Shown here piece after piece: positions 1-7,835 of a stretch of 45,185 nucleotides of DNA. The notes beneath the pieces were generated by a model, which did not search any database, had not been told where the DNA came from, and saw only the letters and a program-made list of their open reading frames with translations. The position numbers and the translations under genes were made by a program. The stretch is from Roseovarius nitratireducens (lineage in GTDB: Bacteria > Pseudomonadota > Alphaproteobacteria > Rhodobacterales > Rhodobacteraceae): the NCBI RefSeq assembly GCF_002925845.1, contig NZ_PDNI01000069.1:1-45185 (forward strand). Reading direction: 5' to 3'. The stretch's first letter is position 1. Each line of letters starts with the position of its first letter.

Positions 1-189
1 ATCAAGGGGATGAGCGATGTCGACAATGCACGTGCCGTCATGGACGCCTTTGGCGACCAGGCAGGTGCTGATCTGACGGCCGGCAAGACTGTCGTCGATA
101 ATGCCTACAGCGCCGCTCTGGACCCGGATAACGGGGAATTTCTGCTCAACCTTGTCGGTGTCATTGACGACCCCTTCGTCGGACTTTGA
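1..189 (+). CDS. C-terminal fragment of a DUF4214 protein (5' end outside window)
   Basis: An open frame enters at base 1 and ends at the TGA at 187-189. All 189 bases are identical to 42455-42643, the end of the HExxH-RTX-vWA-DUF4214 gene; the match stops exactly at the stop codon. The encoded piece is the tail after the DUF4214 core and ends in ...DDPFVGL. If the molecule is circular, this is the C-terminus of the M10 protease gene that leaves the window at 45185: bridging with the 199 bp present in the other copy keeps the frame and gives about 722 residues in total. The circular reading is an inference; the identity is seen directly. Confidence 0.85.
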   Translation: MKGMSDVDNARAVMDAFGDQAGADLTAGKTVVDNAYSAALDPDNGEFLLNLVGVIDDPFVGL

Positions 190-299
190 CGAACCAAGGG
201 GTGCTCATTCGAGGTCAGATATCAGCGGGCTGCCCCCTGTCTTGAAACCGAAAACCTGATCCATCAGATGCCGGGACCGAACGCCTACATCGGTTCAGG

Positions 300-327
300 T
301 TGCACAGTGGCGTAGCTTACGTGTAAT
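300..327 (+). promoter_or_regulatory. Candidate sigma70-type promoter for the glycan operon
   Basis: TTGCAC and TGTAAT are separated by 16 bp, in the otherwise empty stretch 190-483 upstream of the first methyltransferase. The hexamer match is moderate and rests on inspection only. Nothing else was recognised in 190-483. Confidence 0.3.
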
Positions 328-483
328 GAAGCGTGCATTTGACCATTTCGAAGGCTTGCCGGCTTGCCACCTTCTTCCAAGTCCTCCCGGGTTCAGATCG
401 TGCGGCCTTCCGGCTCAGAGCGCCTGGAGACCGGCGCCCCGGAGGGTGTCTCGAAGCGAGCCCGACGCCCGAAAGGGGAATCC

Positions 484-1542
484 GTGTCTGTTCTCAAGCG
501 CTTCGAACGATACATTTCTGCCTTCTTCAAGCTCGGCCGCATCGAACGCATTGCCAAGCAGGCTAATCATGCGGCGCAACAAAATGCGGACCGTATAGAA
601 ACCTTGTCGCAGCAGAACGCGGACCGTATAGAATCCTTATCACGACAGAATGCAGACAGGATCGCATCCTTTTCACAAGAGCTGAGGGCCGCCATCAGAG
701 AGCAGACCGCGTGGATGGAAGGTCGGCTGGCCGAGCAATCCCTGCACGACAACGAGTTGTCGCGCCGCCTGGACAGGCTTCTCCTGGACCGTGCTCCGCT
801 TGCTGCCGAGGACCAGCCCAAGGCATCCGACGGCGATCCCGGCGAGACATCCGAAGGGTTCGCGCTTTTCCTCGATACCTTCTACAACCGTCTCGAGAAC
901 CGGTTTCGCGGCAGCCAGGAGGACATCCTCAACCGGCTCGCGGTGTATCAGCCCGATGTCGAGGCCGCGGCGATCCGGACCGGCGGGAAACCGGCGCTCG
1001 ATCTCGGGTGTGGGCGCGGGGAATGGCTGGAGCTCATGCGTCGGCTGGACATCCCGGCCTCGGGCATCGATCTGAACGCAGCGCAGATCGCCGAGGCGCG
1101 GGAAGCCGGTCTTGCGGTCGAGGAGATGGACGCAAGGGCGGCCCTTGCGAAGGCCGATGACGACAGCCTTTCCGTGATCAGCGCGCATCACCTCATCGAG
1201 CACATTCCGTTCAGGGACGTGGCCTGGATCGCGCGGGAAGCGCTGCGCGTCCTGGCGCCGGGCGGGCTGCTCATTTTCGAGACCCCGAATCCGCGGAACG
1301 TGCTGGTGGGCGCGACCTCGTTTCACAACGATCCCACGCATTTGCGCCCGTTGACGGACCCCGTGCTCGGCGTGCTCCTTGAGACCGCGGGCTATCACCC
1401 GGTGGAGATCCGGTTCCTGCATCCGCACGAACGGCTGGACGAGTTCATCAACCGGCCGGGATTCGACCCGGAGCTGGCGCACCTTCTTTTCGGACCGCAG
1501 GACCTGGCCATGATCGGGCAGAAACCGCGAAGGAATTCCTGA
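484..1542 (+). CDS. Coiled-coil SAM-dependent methyltransferase
   Basis: Class I SAM methyltransferase, about 352 aa. The glycine-rich motif LDLGCGRGEW lies near residue 172, and a post-motif (HHLIEHI, then VLAPGGLLIFETPNP) follows. The N-terminal third is a long helix with three 11-residue QxNADRIxxxS repeats, predicting a coiled coil, then a second helical stretch. I chose GTG 484 because AAAGGGGAA lies just upstream at 472-480; the frame is open back to ATG 364, which lacks such a site. The next gene starts immediately after the stop, so the two are probably translationally coupled. A coiled coil joined to a methyltransferase recalls WbdD-type proteins that cap O-polysaccharide and set chain length. 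That role is inferred from architecture and neighbours, not from sequence identity. Confidence 0.8.
   Translation: MSVLKRFERYISAFFKLGRIERIAKQANHAAQQNADRIETLSQQNADRIESLSRQNADRIASFSQELRAAIREQTAWMEGRLAEQSLHDNELSRRLDRLLLDRAPLAAEDQPKASDGDPGETSEGFALFLDTFYNRLENRFRGSQEDILNRLAVYQPDVEAAAIRTGGKPALDLGCGRGEWLELMRRLDIPASGIDLNAAQIAEAREAGLAVEEMDARAALAKADDDSLSVISAHHLIEHIPFRDVAWIAREALRVLAPGGLLIFETPNPRNVLVGATSFHNDPTHLRPLTDPVLGVLLETAGYHPVEIRFLHPHERLDEFINRPGFDPELAHLLFGPQDLAMIGQKPRRNS
577..675 (+). repeat. Three tandem 33-bp in-frame repeats (hendecad coiled coil)
   Basis: Units 577-609, 610-642 and 643-675 encode QQNADRIETLS, QQNADRIESLS and RQNADRIASFS. An 11-residue period is typical of hendecad (right-handed) coiled coils. 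The units are close at DNA level, so copy number could vary by slippage. Confidence 0.85.
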
Positions 1543-3975
1543 ATGCGGGTCGGCCTCCTCCAGACCCAGGTGCCCTTCGTGACGGGCGGTGCCGAGCGCC
1601 ACAGCGCCAACCTGTGCGTGGCCTTGCGGGAGCACGGCCACGAGGTGGCCGAAATCACCCTGCCCTTCAAATGGTATCCTGGTGAAACGCTCGTCGACAG
1701 CATCCTCGCCGCGCGGCTCACGGACCTCTCCGAGACCGAGGGCGTGCCGACGGATCTCATGATCGGCCTGCGGTTCCCGGCCTATCTTGCCCGGCATCCC
1801 AACAAGGTCTTCTGGATCATCCACCAGTTCAGGCAGGCCTATGACCAATGGGATACGGGCGTCTCGGAGCTGCTCGAGGACCCGGAGGGGGAGGCCGTCC
1901 GCCATCTCGTGCGCGCCGAGGACCGCAAGGCGTTCGCCGAGACGGCGCACCCCGTCTACGCCAATTCCGCGACCGTCGCGCAAAGATTGCAGACCCATCT
2001 CGGGCAGAAGGCGACGCCGCTCTATCACCCGCCGCCGAATGCCGGCCTGCTGTCACAGGGGCCTTTCGGGGATTACCTGTTCGCCCCGGGACGCCTGAAT
2101 CCGTCGAAACGCCCCGAGCTCCTGTTGCAGGCCCTGGCCCGCACGACCCCGCCCCTGCGGCTGGTCATCGCCGGCGTGGCCGGGAACCCGGCTTACCTGG
2201 ACAGGTTGCGTGCCCTGGCCGACGATCTTGGCGTGGCGGGTCGCGTCGAATGGCTGGGCGGGATCGATGATGACACCATGCGCATGACCTATGCCAATGC
2301 GCGCGCGGTGGTGTTCGTGCCGCAGGACGAGGATTACGGCTACATTACGCTTGAGGCCATGCTGTCGGGGAAACCCGTCATCACGACCGGGGATGCCGGC
2401 GGGCCGCTCGAGTTCGTGACCAATGGCAAGCACGGTCTGGTCTGCGCCCCCTCTCCCGCCGCGCTCGCGGAGGGTTTCGAGACCGTGATGCAGGATAGGC
2501 GGCTGGCCGAGCGCATGGGAGCCGCCGGACACGAGAGATACCGCAAGCTCGATATCAGCTGGGATCACGTGGTCGAGACGCTGACCGGCCGGTCCCGCCC
2601 GCGGGATGCGCTGCGCCCGGCGATGATGCCCGGACCGGCCGGTGGCAAAGAGGGCACGGATCAGGCAGAAGCGACCCGCGCCGATGCCGTTTCCCGTCTT
2701 CGCGCTGCGATCGCGCCGGCGCAGACCCCGCATGTAGAACTGCCTTTCCAGTCCATGTCCGATGTGCTCTCGGCCTATGATTTCGAGACGTTGCCTCCCG
2801 CAGGGGATTCACGTGGGGATGATCCTAACACAACCCCTCCCGACACCGGGCTCGCGGCATATCTCGATACCCATTGGACGCGCTTTCTGACCACCCTGGA
2901 CATGGTTGTCGCCCTCGACCCCGAAACGGTCCTCGATGTCGGTGTCTTCCCTCCACTGGCCTTCGAGGCCATGATGGCTACCGCCCTGCCCGGCGTTCAG
3001 ATGCATGGTGTCTGGGAGGGACCCGAACCCTATTACCAGAAGGTCAGGAGCCGCAATGACAGCCTGCCCGACTTCGACATTCTCCTGAGTCCGGCCAATA
3101 TCGAGCAGGATCGACTGCCTCATGAGTCGGAAAGTTTCGACCTCGTGCTAGGCATGGAAATTTTCGAGCATCTTGCCTTAGACCCCTATTTTTTTCTTTC
3201 CGAAGCTTGCCGCGTTCTCAAGCCTGGTGGCCATATTCTGCTATCGACCCCGAATATCGTGAGCCATCGCGGTGTCTGGAAAACCCTGAACGGCCAATCT
3301 GCCTATTCCTTTGGCCTGTTCGTGCCGACAGGTGGCGTATACGGGCGGCACAATCGCGAATACGCCCCTCTTGAAGTCGAAACCCTGGCAAAATCCGCCG
3401 GCTTTGAAACCGACATTCTGAAGACCGTGGACGTCTATGACGACGCGATTGATCCGGGAACGGCGGAATTGCTGTGCGCGCGCGATGACTCCCTTGCATT
3501 GCGCGGCGAGACGATCTTTTACGTGGGGCGTAAAATCGGCATTCCCACGGGAGTTCCCGCAGGCTTCTATCACGGGGATCCGGAACGAATGTCGGGCGCG
3601 CTTCACGTCGCCGGGCACGACCCGCAAACCGGTCTGGTGCGTGTACAGGTGACCAATCACAGCCCCAGCTGGTGGCCACAAGCCGAGGGTTATGCAACCT
3701 GCCTGCTGGCCGAGTGGGTCGACCCGAACGGCGTCTTGCGACACACCAATGCCTTCCTGCCCCTGACCGACACGCTTGGTCCCGGAGCGAGCCTGACAAT
3801 CGGATTACGTCTGGACGCCGGCACGGAGACCGCCGCCCCGCCGACACTCGGCACGCTCCGTCTCGAATTGTTCCAGAAGGGCGTGGGGCGGTTTTCGGGC
3901 ACGGGGCGGGCCAAGGGCATCACCCTGCCCTGCTCCGAGGACGCCTTCGTCCGGCTGGTCCGCCGGAGCGCCTGA
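1543..3975 (+). CDS. Glycosyltransferase (GT4)-methyltransferase fusion
   Basis: 810 aa, multidomain. Residues about 1-360 form a GT-B glycosyltransferase of family 4 type: an N-terminal FVTGGAERH acceptor-side loop, FAPGRLNPSKRPELLLQA at the start of the donor domain, and an E-x7-E type motif in EDYGYITLE. Residues about 430-620 resemble a class I methyltransferase: TVLDVG, then FDLVLGMEIFEHL and LKPGGHILLSTPN. A last segment (about 680-810) looks like a beta-sandwich such as the glycan-binding end of Wzt proteins; this is tentative. ATG 1543 directly follows the TGA of the upstream gene. It probably adds a sugar and methylates a surface glycan in the cytoplasm. The methyltransferase motif I is atypical (LDVGVFPP instead of GxGxG), so that domain may have weak or altered SAM binding. 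Confidence 0.8.
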   Translation: MRVGLLQTQVPFVTGGAERHSANLCVALREHGHEVAEITLPFKWYPGETLVDSILAARLTDLSETEGVPTDLMIGLRFPAYLARHPNKVFWIIHQFRQAYDQWDTGVSELLEDPEGEAVRHLVRAEDRKAFAETAHPVYANSATVAQRLQTHLGQKATPLYHPPPNAGLLSQGPFGDYLFAPGRLNPSKRPELLLQALARTTPPLRLVIAGVAGNPAYLDRLRALADDLGVAGRVEWLGGIDDDTMRMTYANARAVVFVPQDEDYGYITLEAMLSGKPVITTGDAGGPLEFVTNGKHGLVCAPSPAALAEGFETVMQDRRLAERMGAAGHERYRKLDISWDHVVETLTGRSRPRDALRPAMMPGPAGGKEGTDQAEATRADAVSRLRAAIAPAQTPHVELPFQSMSDVLSAYDFETLPPAGDSRGDDPNTTPPDTGLAAYLDTHWTRFLTTLDMVVALDPETVLDVGVFPPLAFEAMMATALPGVQMHGVWEGPEPYYQKVRSRNDSLPDFDILLSPANIEQDRLPHESESFDLVLGMEIFEHLALDPYFFLSEACRVLKPGGHILLSTPNIVSHRGVWKTLNGQSAYSFGLFVPTGGVYGRHNREYAPLEVETLAKSAGFETDILKTVDVYDDAIDPGTAELLCARDDSLALRGETIFYVGRKIGIPTGVPAGFYHGDPERMSGALHVAGHDPQTGLVRVQVTNHSPSWWPQAEGYATCLLAEWVDPNGVLRHTNAFLPLTDTLGPGASLTIGLRLDAGTETAAPPTLGTLRLELFQKGVGRFSGTGRAKGITLPCSEDAFVRLVRRSA

Positions 3976-3978
3976 CCG

Positions 3979-5277
3979 ATGCCCGGCGATCGCCCCCGTA
4001 TCCACTGGGTTTCTCCCCTGCCTCCCGCGGAGACGGACATCGCCCACTACACGCTACGCATCCTGCCCGAACTCGCCGAGCGGGCCGACCTGACACTCTG
4101 GACCGACGCGGAGACCTGGGATGCCGGGCTGGAAACCTTCTGCCCGGTTCGGCACCTGGATCCGCACCGGATCGTGCCGGGGCAGATGCGGCCGACCGGA
4201 TCGCACGGGGACCGTCCCGGCACGGTCTTCATCAATATCGGGAATGCATGGTGCTTCCACGCGGGCCTGCTTGCCCTCGCCCGGCGCATGCCCTCCGTCA
4301 TCGTCCTGCATGACCTCGCATTGCAGGAAATGTTCTGTGATGCCGTCCACCACGGCCTCTTGGTGCGCGACAGCTACCTGACCTCCATGCAGCACTGGTA
4401 TGGCGAGGACGGCTGGAACGCGGCGCAACAGGTGCTCGGAGGCACGCAGAGCGCCGTGGAACTGGGCCAACGATTCCCGGGCTTCGAATTGACGATGGAG
4501 AACGCGGCTGCGGTGCTGACGCATACGCCCGCGGCGTCGCAGGCGGTCGCCGCCCGCGGATTCCTTCCGGCCTATCGGCTCGACCTGCCCTTTCGGGTAA
4601 CGGGACCGGCTTACAGCGACCGATCCATGCAAGGGCCGCTTCGCCTTGTCCAGTTCGGCCATATCGGCCCCAACCGGCGCCTGGAGCAGGTGCTGGAGGC
4701 CCTGGCCGACATGGGGCCGGATTTCGATTTCGTCCTCGATATCGCGGGCAAGCTTTGGAACCCCGAACTGATCGACGCGCGGTGCGAGGCTCTGGGAATC
4801 TCCGGGAAGGTGCGCCGACATGGCTATGTTCTCGAAGCGGAGCTCGATGCGCTGCTCGGCCGGGCCCATCTCGTCTTCAACCTCCGTCATCCGACCATGG
4901 GCGAGGCCTCCGGTAGCCAGCTGCGTATCTGGAACGCGGCCGCGGCTTCGGTGGTGACAGACCAGGGCTGGTATCACGATCTGCCCGAAGACGCAGTCTT
5001 CCGCGTGCCCGTCGATGACGATGTGGCCGCGCTGCGCACTCTTCTGGAACGGCTCGACAAGGACAGAACCATCGGCCAGTCTCTGGGGGCTGCGGGATAC
5101 GCGCGCCTCGTTGAACGTCACGGCCCCGCACAGTATGCCGATGGCATCGCCGAGGTGGCGCGCGCCTTCGAGGCCGATACCCGGGAGGCGGTTCTTGCCC
5201 ATGCCGCCCGGCGGCTCCTGTCGCGCGGCGCGGAGGACACGGGCCTGGTCCGGCGGCGGCTGGCACGGTTTTTCTGA
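3979..5277 (+). CDS. Glycosyltransferase, GT-B fold (family 4-like)
   Basis: 432 aa. Cytoplasmic glycosyltransferase that should transfer a sugar from a nucleotide-sugar donor to a growing glycan. The N-terminal half carries VLHDLALQEMF, typical of mannosyl/rhamnosyl GT4 enzymes. The C-terminal half has RLVQFGHIGPNRRLEQVLEA at the start of the donor Rossmann domain. The usual E-x7-E donor motif is replaced by GEASGSQLRIWNA, also found in some GT4 branches. It begins 3 bp after the preceding stop, so it belongs to the same operon. Donor and linkage cannot be read from sequence. Confidence 0.8.
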   Translation: MPGDRPRIHWVSPLPPAETDIAHYTLRILPELAERADLTLWTDAETWDAGLETFCPVRHLDPHRIVPGQMRPTGSHGDRPGTVFINIGNAWCFHAGLLALARRMPSVIVLHDLALQEMFCDAVHHGLLVRDSYLTSMQHWYGEDGWNAAQQVLGGTQSAVELGQRFPGFELTMENAAAVLTHTPAASQAVAARGFLPAYRLDLPFRVTGPAYSDRSMQGPLRLVQFGHIGPNRRLEQVLEALADMGPDFDFVLDIAGKLWNPELIDARCEALGISGKVRRHGYVLEAELDALLGRAHLVFNLRHPTMGEASGSQLRIWNAAAASVVTDQGWYHDLPEDAVFRVPVDDDVAALRTLLERLDKDRTIGQSLGAAGYARLVERHGPAQYADGIAEVARAFEADTREAVLAHAARRLLSRGAEDTGLVRRRLARFF

Positions 5278-5303
5278 ACAGCTTTTGTGACAGGACAGTT
5301 TAC

Positions 5304-6722
5304 ATGACCCGTTATATCTTTGATGTAACAGCCCTCAGGCAATATATCGCCCGCCATCCGAGCCTGTCGGGCATCCAGCGGGTCAGCGTGATGACGATCG
5401 ACCGCGCGCGCCGGAAGATCGGCGCGGATCATGTCTGGCTCGGCTATCATGACCGTGCGTCCGACAGCTACAGGGTTTGCCCCTGCCCGGACGATACCGC
5501 GTGTGATCTGACCGATTACGCGGGATTGTGCGACCTGCTACACATCACCCCGAGCTTGCTGTCCCTTCCGGGGATGGAGAAATACGCCAAGGGCTCCGTC
5601 AAGCGGCGCTTCCACGTATGGAGCAGGGACCTGCGCGCGGCTCTCGGGGACAGGCGGTATTTCCGGCACCGGAATCTGTCTCTGGAGGACTGGAAGGCTG
5701 CCCGTGCAAAGCTCTCCGCGAGTCAAAGCACCAGTTATCCCCATGAAGGCCTCGAACATGTTGCACGCCCCGGGGACCAGTTTGTTCTTTTGGACAACGC
5801 GTGGCATCCGAAGGGTCTGGAACCATGGCTGAAGCATGCCCGAACGCAGCTCGGCCTGGATGTCTGCGTCCTGCTTCACGACCTGATCCCGCTCGTGACG
5901 CCGCAATACACCGAAGGCGATATCTGCCACCGTTTCCACGACTGGCTGGTGCGCTCCACCGGGTATGTCACGTGTTTTCTCGCCAATTCGGAAAGCACGG
6001 GTCGCGATTTGCGCGGCTTTCTGCAAAGCCAGGGTGCAGACCTGCCCGTCCGGGTGGTCCCGCTCGCGCAGGCCCCCCTGCACGATGCCCCCGGTACTAC
6101 CGGCCAGTCCCCCGAAACCGAAAGCCCCTATGCCGCCTTCCGCGAGGGCGCGGGAATGCCCGATCACATCCGGGCCCTGACCAAGACACCCTATGTCCTG
6201 GTGGTCGGAACCCTGGAGGTACGCAAGAACCTGTGGCAGGTCGCGACCGTCTGGGACAGGCTGCGCAGGCAATCCGGTCGCGCCCTGCCGAAGCTCGTTT
6301 TCGCCGGTCGCCGCGGCTGGCTGAACGACGATTTCGACAGGCTCATGCAGGCGACCGGCCAGCTCGGCGGGTGGGCCGAGATCGTCCCCGGGCCAAGCGA
6401 CGACGTGCTGGCCTTTCTCTACCGCAACTGCTTGTTCACGATCACCGCGAGCTTCTACGAAGGCTGGGGCTTGCCGATCGGCGAGAGCCTCGCATACGGC
6501 AAGACGGCGGTGGTGTCGGAAACATCCTCGATGCCCGAGGTCGGCGGCGACATGGTGGAATACTGCGACCCGCACAGTCTCGACAGCATCGAGGCGGCGT
6601 GCCTGCGGCTTATCGACGACCCCGACCACCGGGCCGCTCTGGAAGCGCGGATCGCCGCCGCGCACCTGCGCAGCTGGGATGATGTCGCCCATGACATGCT
6701 GGAGGCTGTGCGCGCCTGCTGA
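5304..6722 (+). CDS. Glycosyltransferase family 4
   Basis: 472 aa. It starts MTRYIFDVTALRQYIARHP, the entry seen in roseobacterial GT4 proteins, and shares general plan with the enzyme at 13081-14355 (early DVTxL/DLTEV strand, a GTLEVRKNL-type donor loop near residue 298, and EGWGLPIGE as the E-x7-E motif near residue 388). HDLIPLVTP marks the inter-domain catalytic region. A weak ribosome site (GACAGGACAG) precedes ATG 5304. The 26-bp gap to the previous gene fits a single operon. Probably another sugar-adding step of the same glycan. Confidence 0.85.
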   Translation: MTRYIFDVTALRQYIARHPSLSGIQRVSVMTIDRARRKIGADHVWLGYHDRASDSYRVCPCPDDTACDLTDYAGLCDLLHITPSLLSLPGMEKYAKGSVKRRFHVWSRDLRAALGDRRYFRHRNLSLEDWKAARAKLSASQSTSYPHEGLEHVARPGDQFVLLDNAWHPKGLEPWLKHARTQLGLDVCVLLHDLIPLVTPQYTEGDICHRFHDWLVRSTGYVTCFLANSESTGRDLRGFLQSQGADLPVRVVPLAQAPLHDAPGTTGQSPETESPYAAFREGAGMPDHIRALTKTPYVLVVGTLEVRKNLWQVATVWDRLRRQSGRALPKLVFAGRRGWLNDDFDRLMQATGQLGGWAEIVPGPSDDVLAFLYRNCLFTITASFYEGWGLPIGESLAYGKTAVVSETSSMPEVGGDMVEYCDPHSLDSIEAACLRLIDDPDHRAALEARIAAAHLRSWDDVAHDMLEAVRAC

Positions 6723-6728
6723 TCTCAG

Positions 6729-6804
6729 GGTAGGAAAGCATTCCCCTACCGGATATAAGTCAGCGGGAAGAACGCGGGCAGTATTTTTGTCTTGGCCAAA
6801 ATAC
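6729..6804. promoter_or_regulatory. Two inverted repeats between glycosyltransferase and methyltransferase genes
   Basis: GGTAGGAA-AGCA-TTCCCCTACC (6729-6750) can form a hairpin with a two-base bulge, and GTATTTT...AAAATAC (6781-6787 and 6798-6804) is a perfect 7-bp inverted repeat. They lie in the 122-bp gap before 6845. They could be a weak terminator and an operator; there is no clear U-tract. Confidence 0.3.
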
Positions 6805-6844
6805 AGCGAAAAAGCGCACGGCCTGAGGACATTGGAGCAATCTC

Positions 6845-7717
6845 ATGATCAAGGTTTTTGATAGGTTTTTCGGAAATTCCGCCACTACAGAAGAACCTTG
6901 CTCCAGCGGCTCTCAGAATCTTGAGGACGCATATGCGATCATCATGCGGCATGTGACTGCTCCACCTCTGAGGATTGATACCCATGTCGACCAGGACACG
7001 TTTCAGCGCTTGCTGAAACGCGTCGAGACGACATGGGCGCGTCTAGGTCAGGAAGATGCCCACTGGTCAGTCATTACAGACGACAGGTTCCGGAAGCACA
7101 GCATCAATGGTCACATCGATGATTTTTTTGCTATGGGGGAAGTCGATATTGCGCGTATGGAGGCATCTCTCGCGAGAGCAGGTGTAGCCCTGTCGGACAT
7201 CGAGACCGCGATGGATTTCGGGTGCGGTGTCGGGCGCCTGTCGATCCCGCTGGCCCGGAAAACCGGCCACGTCCTGGGAGTCGACATCTCTGCGGCACAT
7301 TTGCAGGAGGCCAAAGCCAATGTCGAAAACATCGGGTGTCGTAACGTTGAGTTTTTCAAGGCAAGTTCCGTAGCAGATATAAGAGATCTGCAGAAATTCG
7401 ATTTGGTCATCAGCCTCATTGTTCTGCAGCACAACCCCCCGCCTGTTATGCTCGAGATACTGAACGCGCTCTGCGCGCGCGTTAAACTGGGGGGATATCT
7501 GTATATTCAAGCGCAGACATATCGATCCGGATACCACTATAGCGTGCAAGAAGATCTGTCGGATTCGTCCGACAAGATGGAAATGCATGTGCTTCCACAG
7601 CATCTGTTTCTGCAGACCATCCAAGATAACGGTCTGACCATTCTGGAGGTTATGGAAGACGGGGCCGCATGGAGTCTGGATTACAGGTCACAGGTCGTTG
7701 TTGCTCACAAGAGGTGA
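6845..7717 (+). CDS. Class I SAM-dependent methyltransferase
   Basis: 290 aa. Motif I is MDFGCGVGRLSIPLA, followed by the acidic ribose-binding turn HVLGVDIS and a FDLVISLIVLQH strand with an HNPPPVM loop. This is the fold of small-molecule and sugar methyltransferases. The N-terminal 90 residues are helical and unassigned. Codon use is more AT-rich than in the upstream glycosyltransferases, and the 122-bp spacer with inverted repeats suggests separate acquisition or regulation. The context (glycan operon upstream, convergent ABC exporter downstream) points to glycan modification. The substrate is unknown. Confidence 0.8.
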   Translation: MIKVFDRFFGNSATTEEPCSSGSQNLEDAYAIIMRHVTAPPLRIDTHVDQDTFQRLLKRVETTWARLGQEDAHWSVITDDRFRKHSINGHIDDFFAMGEVDIARMEASLARAGVALSDIETAMDFGCGVGRLSIPLARKTGHVLGVDISAAHLQEAKANVENIGCRNVEFFKASSVADIRDLQKFDLVISLIVLQHNPPPVMLEILNALCARVKLGGYLYIQAQTYRSGYHYSVQEDLSDSSDKMEMHVLPQHLFLQTIQDNGLTILEVMEDGAAWSLDYRSQVVVAHKR

Positions 7718-7835
7718 TGCAGGGTAACGCGCTCGGCCGTCGAGAAGTGCCACAGCTGGAGTCTTGGACTTTTGAGGTCAATCAAACCACGCTATAATTG
7801 AACAGGCTTGGCGGGCTGGTCTTGACCTGACCCTC

